From NCBI RefSeq assembly GCF_020360975.1, contig NW_025408679.1:1178001-1242000 (forward strand): a stretch of DNA of 64,000 nt, written 5' to 3'. Of this stretch, positions 33,840 through 47,553 are shown one piece after another. This DNA is from Hirsutella rhossiliensis. Taxonomy: Eukaryota > Ascomycota > Sordariomycetes > Hypocreales > Ophiocordycipitaceae. Within the stretch, counting starts at the first letter, position 1. Every line of letters begins with the position of its first letter. Both the position numbers and the translations under genes were made by a program. Below the pieces are notes generated by a model that was not told the origin of the DNA, did not search any database, and saw only the letters and a list, made by a program, of their open reading frames with translations.

Positions 33840-35616
33840 AGGGGATTTTAACTATAACTACTACCGCCCTCTTATAAAACTTATTATTTAAGAGGCGCCC
33901 GACTCTAAGATCTAGAGCGCTATACTCGATCTTAATACTACGCTTACCCGAGTAACGCCTCTTATAAGCGTTCCTATAATATTCGATAGTATACCTATTA
34001 CCTATTCTTCTACGTTATAGTAAGGCGCCGAATAGATACGTTAGGTAGTAGAAAGAAAAGTCTTAAGGAGATTAGAATATATATATATCGCGACGTAGAA
34101 GGATTCTTTAAGAAATACTTTAAGGGGAAAGACTAGACACGCTATGCCTTAGACGCCTATTAGGCGGTAAAGGACTATTACGTCGATAGCGAGTAGACCG
34201 ACCTTCCCGACCCGCTTATATAGGCCGAAGTTCTAGACTAGTAGTTCTAACTCTAAGAGGGCTTCTTCTTAGAGGAATCGCGCCGCTACTATTTAACTAT
34301 AAACCTAAAAGACCTTATCGGTGCTAAAGCTTAGCAATAAATAGATCTCTTTATTAAGCGAAAGAATAAGCAGCTGCTAGACGCTACGTATAACTAGGGA
34401 GATATTAACGTAATCGGTAAGCTTAAGGCGTCTAATAATAATAAAAAGCGACGCTTCTCTAGCTTAGCCGATATATACGAGACGTTTTCTCCTACTAACT
34501 AACACGTCGGTACGTTTACGCGTTTATAATCTACGGGCGCGAGATAGAAGTTTAGGTATTTAACCGTTTAGGATATTATAGTCCTAGCGCGTTCGATATC
34601 TATAAGAAGCTAGAACGGTTTATATAGGTAGTTACTAGCTATATAATAATAAATAGCGAAGAACTAAGGTTAGATATATTTATAGAGCTAGATAACGATA
34701 GTCGCTTAATATATATTAAATAGGACGGGCTTTAAGCTAGACGAGGTTACGATTAAAGTTATAGCCTTTTACCTATTAATAGGTAATTATTAGCCGTAGG
34801 ACGTCTTACTATCTTATAAAGCCTCTAGACTCTAAGGATTAGAGTTATATAGCTAAGTTTTTATAGATATCCGATAGGCAAAAGCTAGAGGCAGACCTTC
34901 TTAGATTAGCCCGTTAAAGAAAAGTTAAGGGAATTACTAACTTAATCGGCTATAGTCGTATAACTAGTATTAATAAGATACGATTAAGCTTAATATTTAT
35001 AAAGCCTTACTCCTTTTAAGGTCTTCTAAGCACTACGTTAACTTTTTTATAGTCTTTCTCTTAATCTTAGCCTCCTAGTACCCTTTCTCGGTTATTTAGC
35101 GAGCTTCTAAGCTTAAGTATCGCTAGCAAGCTATTAAGAAAGCATAAGTCGATTAATATCGGTTAAAAATCCTCTAAGCGATTAAGATCTAATAGTTAAA
35201 GGTCGAGCTAAAGGTAGAATAAGGTTACGTATAATATAGAAGAAGCTTAAGGTATAAGCCTACTCGTTTCTAATAATAGACGCTATAATAATTAAGTCTT
35301 TCGATATCTAGTAATCTCCTTAGTAGGCCGAGAGATCTATAAGTATAAAAAGATATTAGAGCTCCTAAGGGCTCTCCGCGATACGATTAAGGTATATAGG
35401 TCCCTATACCTTAAAGGCAATATCCTATACTAGGATATTTCCGAGAATAATATTATTATTACCGACTATAAAACGACTAGCTATATAGGCATACTAATTA
35501 ACCTAGACCTTACTAAAGAGCTAGGTAGCGGGCGTAGTAGGGCGCGCTATCGGATAGGCATAATAGAGTTTATAGTAATTAAGGTCCTATAAGGGATCTC
35601 TTATACCTACTAGCTT
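33840..35616 (+). pseudogene. FunK1 fungal-type protein kinase relic
   Basis: Plus strand, stops mostly TAG. The N-terminal FunK1 region shows LDLNTTLTRVTP (about 33928), a REVEGFF-like block and QQ.DLFIKRKNKQ. The middle has the FunK1 hallmark YVYAFIIYGREIEV.VFNRLG.YSPSAFDI (about 34510-34600). The catalytic part has GNILY.DISENNIIITD (about 35418-35465), where the family has HRDISENN, so the catalytic loop is destroyed. GILINLDLTKELGSGRSRARYR follows, and the frame breaks after GISYTY near 35600, so the C-lobe is missing or diverged. FunK1 kinases are expanded in filamentous ascomycetes and basidiomycetes, and some have been linked to heterokaryon incompatibility and development. Confidence 0.82.
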
Positions 35617-36189
35617 TTCGTATACCGCGTAGTAAGCCCTAGTAGCTTAGCGCCCTACCTATTAGGCTTAGGAGATAGCAACGCTTAAGTTAGAAGATTA
35701 TTCCCTTAGTAATACGCTTCTATAAAATCTTCTCCCCTCCCCCTTTCCTTTATTTCTATAACTTTCTTTTCGCGCTTTAAAAGATAACTATATATCCCTA
35801 TACCCCCCGCTATAATATAGATAGTAAAAGGGGGGATAGAAGGGAAATAAATAAAGGAGGGGAGGATAAGGCTAGTAGGGGCTTATATACTAGTAAATCT
35901 ATTAGCGAGGCTACGCCTTAAGGCTACTACCTTTATATAGCTAACGACTAACTCTAACGAATAAAAACTAACTACCTACGTTGCTTCCTATAGTATAACC
36001 TTACTATACCCTATATAAGTCTATTATAACGGCTACGTTATTCTTTAATCTTCGCGTTAGATTAATAATAGAATAAACTAGAGCTTTACCTATATATATA
36101 TTCTTCTAGTATAGCCTACTCTACTACTTATATCCGCGCGCTTATTATAGGCCTCGTCGACGCTAGCTATATCTTACTCTTCTTACTAG
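35617..36189. other. RIP-mutated intergenic sequence with a C/T-rich and G/A-rich inverted block
   Basis: Contains CTTCTCCCCTCCCCCTTTCC at about 35729-35748 and its near-complement near 35860-35873 (AGGAGGGGAGGATAAG). A loose inverted repeat of about 60 bp arms surrounds 35790-35830. It could be the tips of a small transposon, but no clean ends or duplication were found. Confidence 0.35.
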
Positions 36190-38419
36190 TCGCTACCTTA
36201 TTTATCTTCTTAGTACGAAATCGTTTCTTACTAGGTCTAGCGCGTGTTAAGGGGAAGCTAGCGAAATATAATAAGACGTTTTATATCCGCGGTATTCCTC
36301 GCGAGTAAGATCTTGCCTATTTACGGTCCTTCCTCTAAGAACGCGATTTATACCTAACTATTAAATTACTTATACGAGAGATCTATAGCCGTTCGTCGTC
36401 GGGCACCGTTACCTACTAAGATACCCCTACTATACTTTTAATACCCCTAGATCTAACTAACTCTTTAGGGGTGCGCCTCTAAGTCCTTACGCTAAACGAC
36501 GACTTTATCGGTATAACGATACTTTTCGCACCGCCTAATAAGGACTATAGAATCGAGTAAGGAGGGACCTAGCTAGCTCCTTATAACGGCGCGTGCTAAT
36601 TATCTTAGTATCGTTGCTATATCGGGCCTTAGGGGCTATACGTTTAGCTCTTTTAAAGAGAGAGGCAGGGAGTATATATAGCTATAAGACGCCCTACTAT
36701 ACGATCTTAAGAGCGAGGCTACTAAGGGGTATATAGCGCGCGTAATAATATATAGGTATAGGTTAGCGGTTATAGAGAGCTAAAACACCGATAACCTAAA
36801 AGACTTAGTAATAGTATTCTATAATAGCCTCCTTCCGTTAGCCTCTTCTACGTAAAGAAAGCCTATTATCTTTATTGCCTATAGCTTAGGAGGACTAATC
36901 TTAAAGTAGGTAATACTACCGCTTCTATTATCTTATTATTAGCTAATATATTTTATAAATACTTATTACTTTAGTAAAGTTAGAGTAAGAGGATAATAAA
37001 AAGCTCTTAGAGGCTATATATAATATCGTCTTCTTTAGTATTCTATATAATAGTATAAATATTAGCTTTCTTATCCTTATAGTTAGAGACGGGCTAAATC
37101 GGTTCCTTATTAAATCGATTAGTTATATTAATTTATAGATTCTAAGTATCTAGTAGCGCGATTTCTATAAAGTACTTAAGGCTAAGGGTAAATCTAAAAT
37201 TATCTATTTCTATAAGACGATATAATTACTAACGGCTAAATAGGTCTATTATAGCTCTTCTATTATAGTACCTAACTAATTCGTTTAAGATAAGAGTAGT
37301 AACTAGGCTATATTAAGACCGCTAAAGGTATTTATTACTAAATCCTTAGCGATATATTACCGTCTATAAGAGGATAGACCGGAGTATATCTATACTATTA
37401 CGCGGTTATATTCGGGTATAGTTAAGTTTAGGCCTAATAACCCTAAGTATAATAAGGCCTATAAGAGGCTAAGGGGCCTTACTTAATAAGCGGTAACGGG
37501 GCGTTATCGATAGTAAGTACTTAACGCGAAGTATAAGTAAGAGGTAAGAACTTACTAGCTTAAACTAAAAGTATTAGTCCTTATATTATATAATAAGAAT
37601 TAAGACTTTATTAGATAATCTAATATCTTAGAAGACCTTAAGTAGTAGCTAGGTTTTAGTTAGCGCCCTAAAGCTATAAGGTCGTAACCTAGAGTAGCGC
37701 TATATAGTCTAGGTAGAGTTAGGTACGTTATATTATACTTATTTTATAGTAAGCGTGCTAATAAGTATAGAAAAATATAAATTATATTAGTATACGTTTA
37801 TTAGCTATAGGAAGCTTATCCTAAAGTTTCTATGTTTTAGGTTTATATAAGTAATAAAGAGCGATTCTATTAGTTATTTACTTCTATCGCGTAAGAATAC
37901 TAAATTCCTAGCTATAATAATCCTAAATTAGATATACTATTACTAGTAAAGGGATAGCTAAGGAAAAAGGAAAATAAGCGGTGGCTTATAGTTCTCGATA
38001 ATACTAACGACGTATAGCTCCTCTTTAGCGCTATTAATAGCGGCTTTAGTAGTATCGAAAAGTTTAGATAATTTATACTTAAATATAGTTATAGAATAGT
38101 GCTCGCGATAACTAGGAATAAGTAAGTAGCTATAAAGCTAACTAAATCGACCTATATCTTAGAGGTTTATAAAATAAATAAGGAGGAGTCGATTAAGCTA
38201 CTCTAAATAAGACTTAAGGAAGATAATAAGGCTACTTCTAGGGTTAACTTAATTAAACTATTAATACTATCCTTATACTTAGAGTACCTACCGCTCGTAC
38301 TTATTTAAGCGGCTGCTTTTATTTAAGAGAATAGCGTTTCTATTAAATCGTATCTCGGGCTACTTAGCGGGAGTAATAAAAACATCGTCGACCTACTAAG
38401 CGCGGAGTTCGAGACGATC
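36190..38419 (+). pseudogene. NLR pseudogene, 5' part: alpha/beta-hydrolase plus NB-ARC
   Basis: Plus strand, stops nearly all TAG/TAA. The N-terminal effector is an alpha/beta-hydrolase of the kind called SesB-like or lipase/DUF676 in fungal NLRs. It has SSFKEREG at about 36650, then the nucleophile elbow IAYSLGGLILK at 36872-36904 (family form GHSLGGLI) and VFFSILYNSINI (36990-37065). The NB-ARC core has SLGRVRYVILYL at about 37700-37735, a decayed P-loop (family GxGGVGKT), then WLIVLDNTNDV..LF (37984-38028; intact Walker B/RNBS-B) and TRNK.VAMKL. EYLPLVLI.AAAFI.ENSVSI at about 38280-38345 is the GLPLA-like helix. Gypsy-3 interrupts it after AEFETI; the gene resumes at 48260. Confidence 0.85.
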
Positions 38420-39125
38420 TATTACGGGACACCTTATAGTCGATAATCTAAGTACCTAGAACGATATCTGCTTCCCTTAAGGAAGTTACCCCTAACTCCC
38501 TAAGGCTCCCCGTAGAAGAAGGAACCTAGAAACTACCGGGTAAACTCCGGGAAATTACCTAGAATTCCCGGAAACGATAACTAAGCGGATTATATAGATA
38601 TTTTATAGAGATTTCCCCTAAGGATATATTATACGGGGAATGCACTATAACTTCCTAAGTATTAATAGTTTCTTAGGGACTATACCGATATTTCCCTAAG
38701 AAGTTACTATAAGAATATAGTAGGGAAATTATAGAGAAATACCTATACCTACCTAAGGAAAACACCGGGAAATACCGCTAATATACTATACTACTATCGC
38801 ACGATTATAAGGTTAAGATATTACTTAGTTAAAGCCCTAAGTAAGGTCTTACGCTCGCTATAGTATATATAGAGGATAGAGAACCCGCTAGATCTTAGGC
38901 GGGTAGAGAAGAATATAGATAGTTATTACTACTCTTACTTTAACTTATAAGACCGGTAGCTAGTCTATATTTAACGCGCGTAATAACGTACGGTAGCTAG
39001 TCTATATAATACGTTTAATTATATATAGTAGCTAGTCTATTTAATTACCTATTAAACCTATACTAGATCTAGGTAGACGGTAAAGTTAACGTACTAGCCC
39101 TATACTAAGGGACTAGTGCTTAATA
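38420..39125 (+). repeat. Gypsy-3 5' LTR
   Basis: 706 bp, starting TATTACGGGACACC and ending AGTGCTTAATA. Both LTRs have the same length. Confidence 0.92.
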
Positions 39126-39199
39126 AATAGTAGTAATTCTAATTCCCTTAAATATCTATTCTCTTAAAGTCTATATCTAGTAGAACGGAAGATAAAAAA

Positions 39200-42100
39200 T
39201 AGGGAAAGGAACGAGTTAACCTCGACCTATAAACCCTAATATCTTCTTAGGAAGAAAGCTCCTACTCGCGTACTAACGAATACTAGCTTCCTAATTTCTT
39301 TTTATAGAAGAAATACTTAGGGAACTCCGGATAGAGGTAGAACTTCGACGTATTAAAGCTTAAGTATTATAAAGCTTCTATTAGCGGTTAGAAAGATACC
39401 TATTTCCGGGATATTTCCTATTAAGTGCTTACGGAAACGGAAGATAGCTAGATCGCTTACCCTAGCGGTAGGAATAACGCCTAGAAGAATTAAGAGCGGA
39501 ACTTCTATAATACGACTTACTAGCCTACCTAGCCGATCGTTAAAACCTATAGGAACGAATTAATAACCTAGAATACGTTTTAGTAACGAGGTAATATTAG
39601 CTATAAGTAACGGAGCCGTATAAAAATCGGTATAGTATAGCTTCCCCCGCCCTGCTTTAACTACCTTTATCGGAAGGATAAAGCCCTAGAAGTTCGCTAA
39701 GAAGTTCGCTAAACTACGACGAATAAAATAAGGAAGAACCTTTAAATAATACTACCCCTAGTAGTACGTTCGCGATAATAACCCTAGCGAACTAGCTAGT
39801 AAGTCTAATTATAAAAGAAGCTCTTATAAGACTACTAGCAAAAGCTATAGTAAGAGAAACCAGGGATAATACTACTATAAACCCTCCTTAAGCACCTATA
39901 GTATATATTAGACTAAAAGATATAGGGAAGTTTAACCCCGCTAGCCCCTTTAATATAACGTTCGACGTCCTTAAAGAAACTAAGAAAACGATTATATATA
40001 GAAGCGTCGATCGATTTATCGATTCCCTAAAATAGGTAGCTATCTATAGACTAGAATACGCTAACGAACTAGCAATACTAATCCCTAGCTTACTCCGCGG
40101 AACCGCTATTAAATAGTATTCCGGCGATCTTAGCGAGTCCGACCGAGCTATATTTTATACCCCGGACTAGGGATATACCGCTTAGTACACTAAACTATAA
40201 AAACGCTTCGCTATCTAGCTAGAAGTAGCTTTAAGATTATTATAAATAGAACGATTTACTACCTTAGATATTATTAACGGAGCTAACTTCTATAGATAGA
40301 TATTAAAGCTCCGCCGAAAAGTAAAAGTAGTACTATACTTAGAAGAGCACCTTACTATATTAGTCTATTAATAACTAGATATATTACTATAAGAATTATT
40401 CCGCTAACCTACCGGTCTAGAATTATTCGATACCTAGATTAATAACTATAAGTAACTTATCCTATAGTTAGAAACTAAGCTAACGGTTAGGTCGTAGGGG
40501 AAGATAAGCAACGTAGTAAAAGGACGCGTATAAGGCGGGTTACGCGAAACTAAGAACGAGACTACGGTAAACTCTGCCCTATCTATAGCTAAACTAACTA
40601 GCTAGAAACCCTAGGAACGAGGATAATTCTAATAGAAAGGAAATATAACGACTACGTCGGGATAGAATAATCTACGCCGGATAAACGGGGGCCTAGTACT
40701 AAACTAGTTAACTAGTCCTTAAACCGGACTACGGCCTTAGGATTCGAAACTAAAGGAGGGCTCTTAGGAAAACCCGATCGTTATTAACCTCGCCCGTTAG
40801 CTTTAAGCGGCACTAACTAACGACTAAGGCGGGATCTATCTTTCCTAGGAAATATAATACTAGATCCTATTTACCTAGGATAAAGGGCTAGAAGATAGTA
40901 ATACTACCGCTAACGTAGGAAAAGAAACTAAAGAAGTAGAAGATAAGATTCTATTTATTCCCGATATAATAGAACTAGAACCTATAGGACCGAGCCGTTC
41001 GCCTAGAATACTAAGGAACTAGCTAACTATAAGAGCGGCGCTATAAACCAAAATATTAAATCTATCGAAGCTATCTCGGTTTACGTACGCCTAGATATCC
41101 GTCTTTAGAACTAAAGGCCCGGACTAGCTATTAAACGTATATATAGACTCTAGCGTAGCCCGCTCTATAATTAGGGAAGACTAGCTTAACTACTTTAACG
41201 ACGTAACCCTCGATATAACCTAGTAGGTCCTACTATCTAGTATAGGGAAAAGCTAAACTAAGGGTTAGGCGACCTTAATAATAATTATCCTAGGGAAATA
41301 GGGAACGGGATTTAAGGTTAGATAGTTTACTATTAGCGCCTAGGTAGTCTAGACCCTATCTATAGGATTATTACTTAGATAAGATTTCTCGGTATTAAAT
41401 AAAGTCGATATCCTAAATTTTAAGGGAATAATATCTATTAGCTTATACGGCAACCTAATAGTTATAGCTCGCTTAACTTAATAGGGCTATACGATCTATT
41501 ATCGGGTTACGTGCTAAGCCGACGTCGACGTCCCTATATATAGGATAGAACGCCTACTAGCGTAGATTAAGGACGCACTAAGGGATCGTAACTTAGTATT
41601 CTTTCTAAGAGACCTATTATTAGCCTATAACTTAATCTAAGGTATAACTTTAGTTATAGCGATTAATACTACCGCTCGCTACGTTAGATTTAAAAAAGGA
41701 TAGTACTTAGGGACGCTAGTAGACCTTAGCGACGAAATATAGTTCTTATAGATCGACCTACCTAAGGAAACCCTAGCTAGGGTAACTCCGACTAAAGAGC
41801 TAGCTATACGTAAAACTATAGAATATAGCGACTTATACTAAGTTACTAACCTATTAGTAGAAACCCTAGAGGAAGGGAGCCCTAAGTCTACTAAAGGGGA
41901 ACTCCCTTTATAGACGTATAGCTAGACTCTAAACTATAAGATTAGGATTTTACGAGACTATAGCCTCCTAGAAATAACTACTCTAGAGGATATTAAAATC
42001 TATAATTAGAACCCCGCGTTTATAGAAAAGATCTAACGCACGGTCGCTTCCTTCCCGACCCTATAAAAGGACTAGGGTACTATTAAGGTCTACCTAAACT

Positions 42101-45100
42101 ACTATATACGTATTCCGCTAATAGAAAATTAGCACCTACGTAAACTAGCGTCTAGGGCTTACCCGCTTAGCTAAAAGGATAAGGTACTAATCGACTAGAC
42201 CTACGAGGACCTATACCGGAAGGGGCGCATAGAATAGGCTATAGAGGCAACCCTATTTACTTGCCCTATATTCATAGTCTAGAGAACTATATACGGCAAC
42301 GAAAAGGGCTAAATAGTAATAGACCTATGCGCTTTTAATAGCGTAGCTATCCTAGACGCTTACCTAATACCGCTTTAGGGAGATATAATCTAGAAGCTAT
42401 AGGGGAAACGCTTTATTTCCGCTATAAACGCTCGGTCTTTCTTTTATTAGTTCCTTATCTATAAAGAGTATCGGGAAAGGTTTACGGTAATTAGCTATAG
42501 AGGATTAAAACGACTAACGGTAGCCTTAATAGGATATAAGAACTTACCTATATACGTTTAAAGATTTATAGACTAAATCCTCTAAGAATATATAGAATAT
42601 TCCTCTAAGTATATCGATAATATTATAATATACTTAGATATAGAAGATAACTACGTTCGTTACCTTTAAGCTATTTTTTAACTCTTCGTAGACTATAACC
42701 TAGCCCTAGCTAGATCGAAATTATTCTTAGGCTACCTATATATAGAACTATTAGGATTTTAAGTTAATAGTATTAGCTTAATAAATACTAAAGAATAAGT
42801 ATAGGTATTATAGGATATAGAGTTTCTAAATACCCTATAAGTACTAGAAAAGTAGCTCGGCTTAGTTAACTAGCTATAGTACCTAGTAGCCTACTTTTCT
42901 TAGAGGGTAGAAGCGCTCTAAGTTCGGAAAACAGCGATACTTAAGAAAGCACGGGATAGTTAAGCGCTACTTAAAGGACCGGTAAGGAATAGATATACCT
43001 TTAAGACAATATACTAACCTTCCTTTATAGAGGAATAGGCCTTCTAAGATATTACGAACGCTCTTATAGAACTAATACGGCTATACTATTTTAACCTATA
43101 ACGGCTATTATTCTTATAAATCGACGCTAGCCGCGAGCTAGGCTTTACGGTAGTAGCCTTCTACCTTATACTAGGGGTAGACTAGAACCTAGGAAGGACC
43201 CCGCCTTAGATAAGTATCTAGCTAATCCTTTACCTTAGTAAACGCTTAACTAGCGGAGAACCTAGATACTAGCCTACTAAACTTAAAGTCGCTTATCTTT
43301 CCTAGGTATATCGGAAGCTCTAGTTATATATTATTTCTACCTTACTACTAAAGGTCGTCGTACTAACTAACTACGCCGCTATAAGCGTAATCCTAAAGTA
43401 GATATCGCTATTTACTACTAGTATAAAGACTAATAATCGGCTTATACTCGCTTTATAGTACCTTAGCTAGTTTCCCTTAAAGGTCTACTATATTCCTAGA
43501 ACTATAAATATCCTTACCGATATACTATCCTAATTATTATCCGTAATACCTAGGAAATATAAACCTAGGGAATTAGACCGCGTCTAAGAAGATAAAGCGC
43601 CGGTTAAATACGCGTATATAGTTACGGAATCCTTTATCCGACCTAACCTACGCTAGAAGATCTAGGGAGTATACGCGGAAGAGCCTAGGTAGGCCGGTAT
43701 ACTAAAGTAGCTTAAAAATAATAAGTCCTAGGTTAGTCTCTTATTCGTTTAGCGGGACGGGTTACTCTACTTAGTTAAGTTTAAAGGTCGTTATTAGCTC
43801 TATATCCCTACTATCTACGCTAAGGAAATTATCGCTAATAACTATACGCGTAAATTTTACCTTAAACGGTAAAGGATATAAGAGGAATTATCCTCTACGT
43901 TTACTATTACTAGCCTTAAGAAACTTATCGATAGCTTTATTAATAAGTACGACGCTTACTATAAGAACTAAACTAACCGGTTAAAGGCCCTTAGCGAGTT
44001 AGTCCCGATTACGTCCTTAGCCTTACCTTTTTATACGATCGCTATAGATTTCGTTATAGGACTCCCGGACGTCCTTATAGACCGAACTCCGTAGATACTA
44101 CTTATTAGGGTCTACTATAATATACTACTAACGGTAACCGATAAGTTCTTAAAAATAAAGCTCCTTATCCTAAGCTATAACTAGTTTACCGTAAAAGACT
44201 AGGCTAAGGTACTATTTACTAAGTTAATACGCTATAACTAAGGAATTCCCGCTTAGATTATCTTTAATTAGGACCCTAAGTTCCTTTTAGCGTTCTAGAA
44301 AGGACTATAGATAGCGTATAGGTCTAAGTTACTAGTATCTACGGCTTAGTATCCCTAGACTAACGGCTTATTAGAACGATATAACTAGGTAGTTAAAACC
44401 GCGCTTTAGTTCTTTACGACCGACTTCCTATCCTATTAATAGGTTAACGCGTTACTATTACTTTAATTTACCCTTAATAACTCTTACTCCTTAGTAATTA
44501 GCACCTCTTTAAGCGAGCTACTAACTAAGATATAAATAGATAATAGTAGGCGATACCTTAGAGAAGGCCCCCTATAAATAGATAGGGAGATACTCTAGGA
44601 CTAGGCTAGGATCTTAATTACTCTAGCCTAAGTAGGAATAAAAAAGCGGTATAACGTAAAATACTAAGCACTAAAGTTTAAGCCTAGAGACTAGGTATAG
44701 CTCTAGCTAGGGAAAGGATATAGCGTAGCTAACGGATAGGTAGTAAAGTTAAAGGAACGCCGTATAGAACTATTTAAAGTCTTAGAGCGGATCGGCTATC
44801 TAGCCTACTGCCTCGACCTAGCTAGATCCCTAAATATCTACGATATCGTTTCTATCGCGTAGCTATAGCTAGCCGAACGACTAAACGCCCGACCCGGCCT
44901 AGAACCTAATACTAACTACTAGGAAGTCGAAAGAATCCTTAACGCTAGAACTTATAGATATAGCTAAGGGACCGCTTATATAGAATACCTCGTTAGCTAG
45001 AAAGGCTAGCTAAGCAGCTATAATTCCTAGGTAGCCGCTAAGGATATCGTCGCTAAAGACCTTATCGAAGAATTTACCGTATAGTAAGGAGTATTATAAG

Positions 45101-45280
45101 GTCGTATTACCTATACCTAGAAGCTCCGCGCGCGCGCTATATAATAGTACGAGCCGCCGTAGCTAGGGGAGAAATAATAGTACGTAGTACGCGCCGTTAC
45201 CGTTCGTTCGCCTAGAAGTCTAGGGACGGGTTAACTAGCTAATAAGTATTAATAGGCTGCCCGCGGCGAATAGTAACCTA
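39200..45280 (+). pseudogene. Gypsy-3 gag-pol relic with chromodomain-like tail
   Basis: Plus strand, a single long frame when TAG and TAA are read as former Gln. Gag-like sequence runs to about 40900. A protease-like NVYIDSSVARSII lies at about 41130 (family core D-S/T-G). RT has YEDLYRKGRIE and the active site KYIDNIIIY at 42605-42631 (YVDD expected; second Asp to Asn). RNase H has IDASRELGF (43119-43146) and YLSKRLTSGE. Integrase has AIDFVIGLPD (about 44042-44072), LLERYN.VVKTAL (about 44365-44402) and a chromodomain-like tail YIEYLVS.KG (about 44978-45010). The frame ends near 45280. Confidence 0.88.
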
Positions 45281-45419
45281 ATTCTATGTTTTAGCACCCG
45301 CGTTTATTTTTATTTTAGAAACCCGATTTCCCTATCCTTTTACACTCCCTTTTCTATACTAAATAGCTCCTCTCTTATACCTACCTTCGAGGTTCCCGCT
45401 ATCTAAGGCTATAAGTATC

Positions 45420-47186
45420 GTAGTAAGGACCTAGTATTTCGCTAATATTTCTCTAACTAAATCTACCGCCGACCGCCGCGCTTAAGCTTTAAGGGATTCC
45501 GTTAAGTAGTCTAATTATATAGGAACGAGGCAGAGCTCCTCTATAACCTTAAGTCTAATATAGCTATATTTACCGAGTAGAAATAGGATAATTATAGTAT
45601 ATATACTAACTACCGCGACCTCCTTACCGGAGAAGGGTACGATCTTAACGCGGGCTTAGTAGAAAACGGTATATACTACGCCCCTCTATCTCTTTCCCTA
45701 GCTAAAGCCTATAATCTACGCGAACGTAACTAGCTATACTTCTCTATACCTTATAGTATCGCCGCCTATTATATTACTACTATAACTCCCGTAACTACCT
45801 AAGCTAGTAGAAACGCGACGTTAACTATCTAACTATAGTAGGTCGGCGCTTCCCGTCGCCCTATTCCTAGTACTCCGTTATACGTTCGCTTCGATAACCG
45901 TGCCCTATCGCTATTAAGCTCTAGTAATTCGTTTAGCGACTCGCTGCCCTTAGTTTTAGGCATTATAGGAAAAACCCTTAGTACCCCCTAAAACGCCCGC
46001 GGGTAGTTTGCCCTATCGTTTAATAAGGACGAGCTTCTTCCCTTATTACTACGCGACCTAGACGGAGCTATCTTCCCCGATAAAACTAAGATAATAACTA
46101 GCGCCCTCGGTACTATATAGATCGCTACTATCTTAGCCGACGTTATTAATAAGCTCCTATCTAGATAGGTAGCCTCTATAGACGCTAAGATGCTCGAGAT
46201 CGTCGCTACCGTTACTAGTATAAAGTACCTCCCTACCTATCTAAAAATATTTAAGACCGCCGCCGCGGAGGAGCGCGAGGCCTCTAGTATACTAAGAACT
46301 TATAAGTTTAGAGAGACCCTTAAGCGCACCCCGGCTAAGACCGGAGGATCTAGCACGGTAGACCTTATATTCGACGAGCTATTAAGGAACCTATTCGCTA
46401 AGCGCCTATTCGCCGCCGCCGTGGCCCCGCCCTCTACTCCCTCTAAGCGGGCTAACCTATTCGCCGAGGACTAGGCCCCGATACTAGTCCGATAAAAGCT
46501 TAACCCCTTCTAGGTTCTAAGCCGCGGAAAGCCTAGACTATTCCCTATTATACCGTTCGTAGTATACTACGATAACCCGGGCGATATAGATAGCTATATA
46601 GGTATTATCTACTCTAGGTTAGAAGCGCTAGTCTACGGAGCCCTAGATACGGCCGTGATCTAGGTAAATCTATTCGCCGCTATCCGTAAGGAGGCTAACG
46701 CCGACCTCTCGCTTAGCTAGTACGCCGCCCTCGCCGGAGTGCCCGCCGGCTTTGTCTATTAGTTCGCTTTCGCCGCCTACCTCCTAGACGACTCGCCTAA
46801 GCTCGCTATAGTATACTAAAGAGCCGCCCGCGTTAGCCCCCTATATACGCTAGCCGCGGCCCGCCCCTATATAGCTAACGTAATAGCCTATTTTAACTTA
46901 TTAGACTAGAAGTTTACCGACGCGTACTTAAGCGGATTCTAGAACCTAGGCCTAACTATATAGGTACTAGTAGTAGTAATCCGTAACTAAATTCTAGCCT
47001 CTCGTAATAGACTAGCTATAATGCTCCTAGTAGAACCGGCCCTAAATAACGCCTATAGCGTGCCTATCTATAGAGCCTCCGATATATAAGATGCCCTGGC
47101 CGACGTGCCGGCAGGCCCTAAGGAACTAATAGAGGAGGAAGCCGAGGAAGAGATCCCCCGCCCTACCCCTGCCCCCGCGGCGTAAG
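45420..47186 (+). pseudogene. Gypsy-3 extra ORF (sense strand, unrecognised)
   Basis: Between integrase and 3' LTR there is a further sense-strand frame of roughly 590 codons whose internal stops are nearly all TAG, so it was probably coding before RIP. The stretch 46190-46474 is free of stops (starts MLEIVATVTSIK). Segments such as ADLSLSQ.AALAGVPAGFV (about 46700-46760) and an acidic ELIEEEAEEEIP followed by Pro/Ala near the end (47118-47186) are visible. There is no zinc knuckle, enzyme motif, signal peptide or envelope-like membrane anchor. It is not in the common gag-pol layout of chromoviruses. It could be a captured gene or a lineage-specific accessory protein. Confidence 0.55.
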
Positions 47187-47553
47187 ACGGTCGGTTACCG
47201 GGCTAGCCTTATAGTATCCCCGGCACTATTCGTTTTATTACCGGCTTAGCTATAGAGCGCCCCTAGTTATAATTAGTTTTCCCTAGCTTAACTATACTAC
47301 GCCCCTAGCCCTACTTATTTATTGCCCTAGTTTAGCTACCTAGCGCCCTTAGTCCTAGTAGTGTTTTACTCCCGGCTTAGCCGCCTCGCGCCCCCGGTAT
47401 TAGTTATACTAGGTTACGTTCTAGATAAGAAATAAGTTATTCCTTATACTAACCTTAGAAATCTACGTAACTTTACTATAATCCCCGCGACTCCTACCTA
47501 AATACTACGGGAAACTAATAGGGACGTCGGTTAATTCTTTCGCCCTAGGCATT

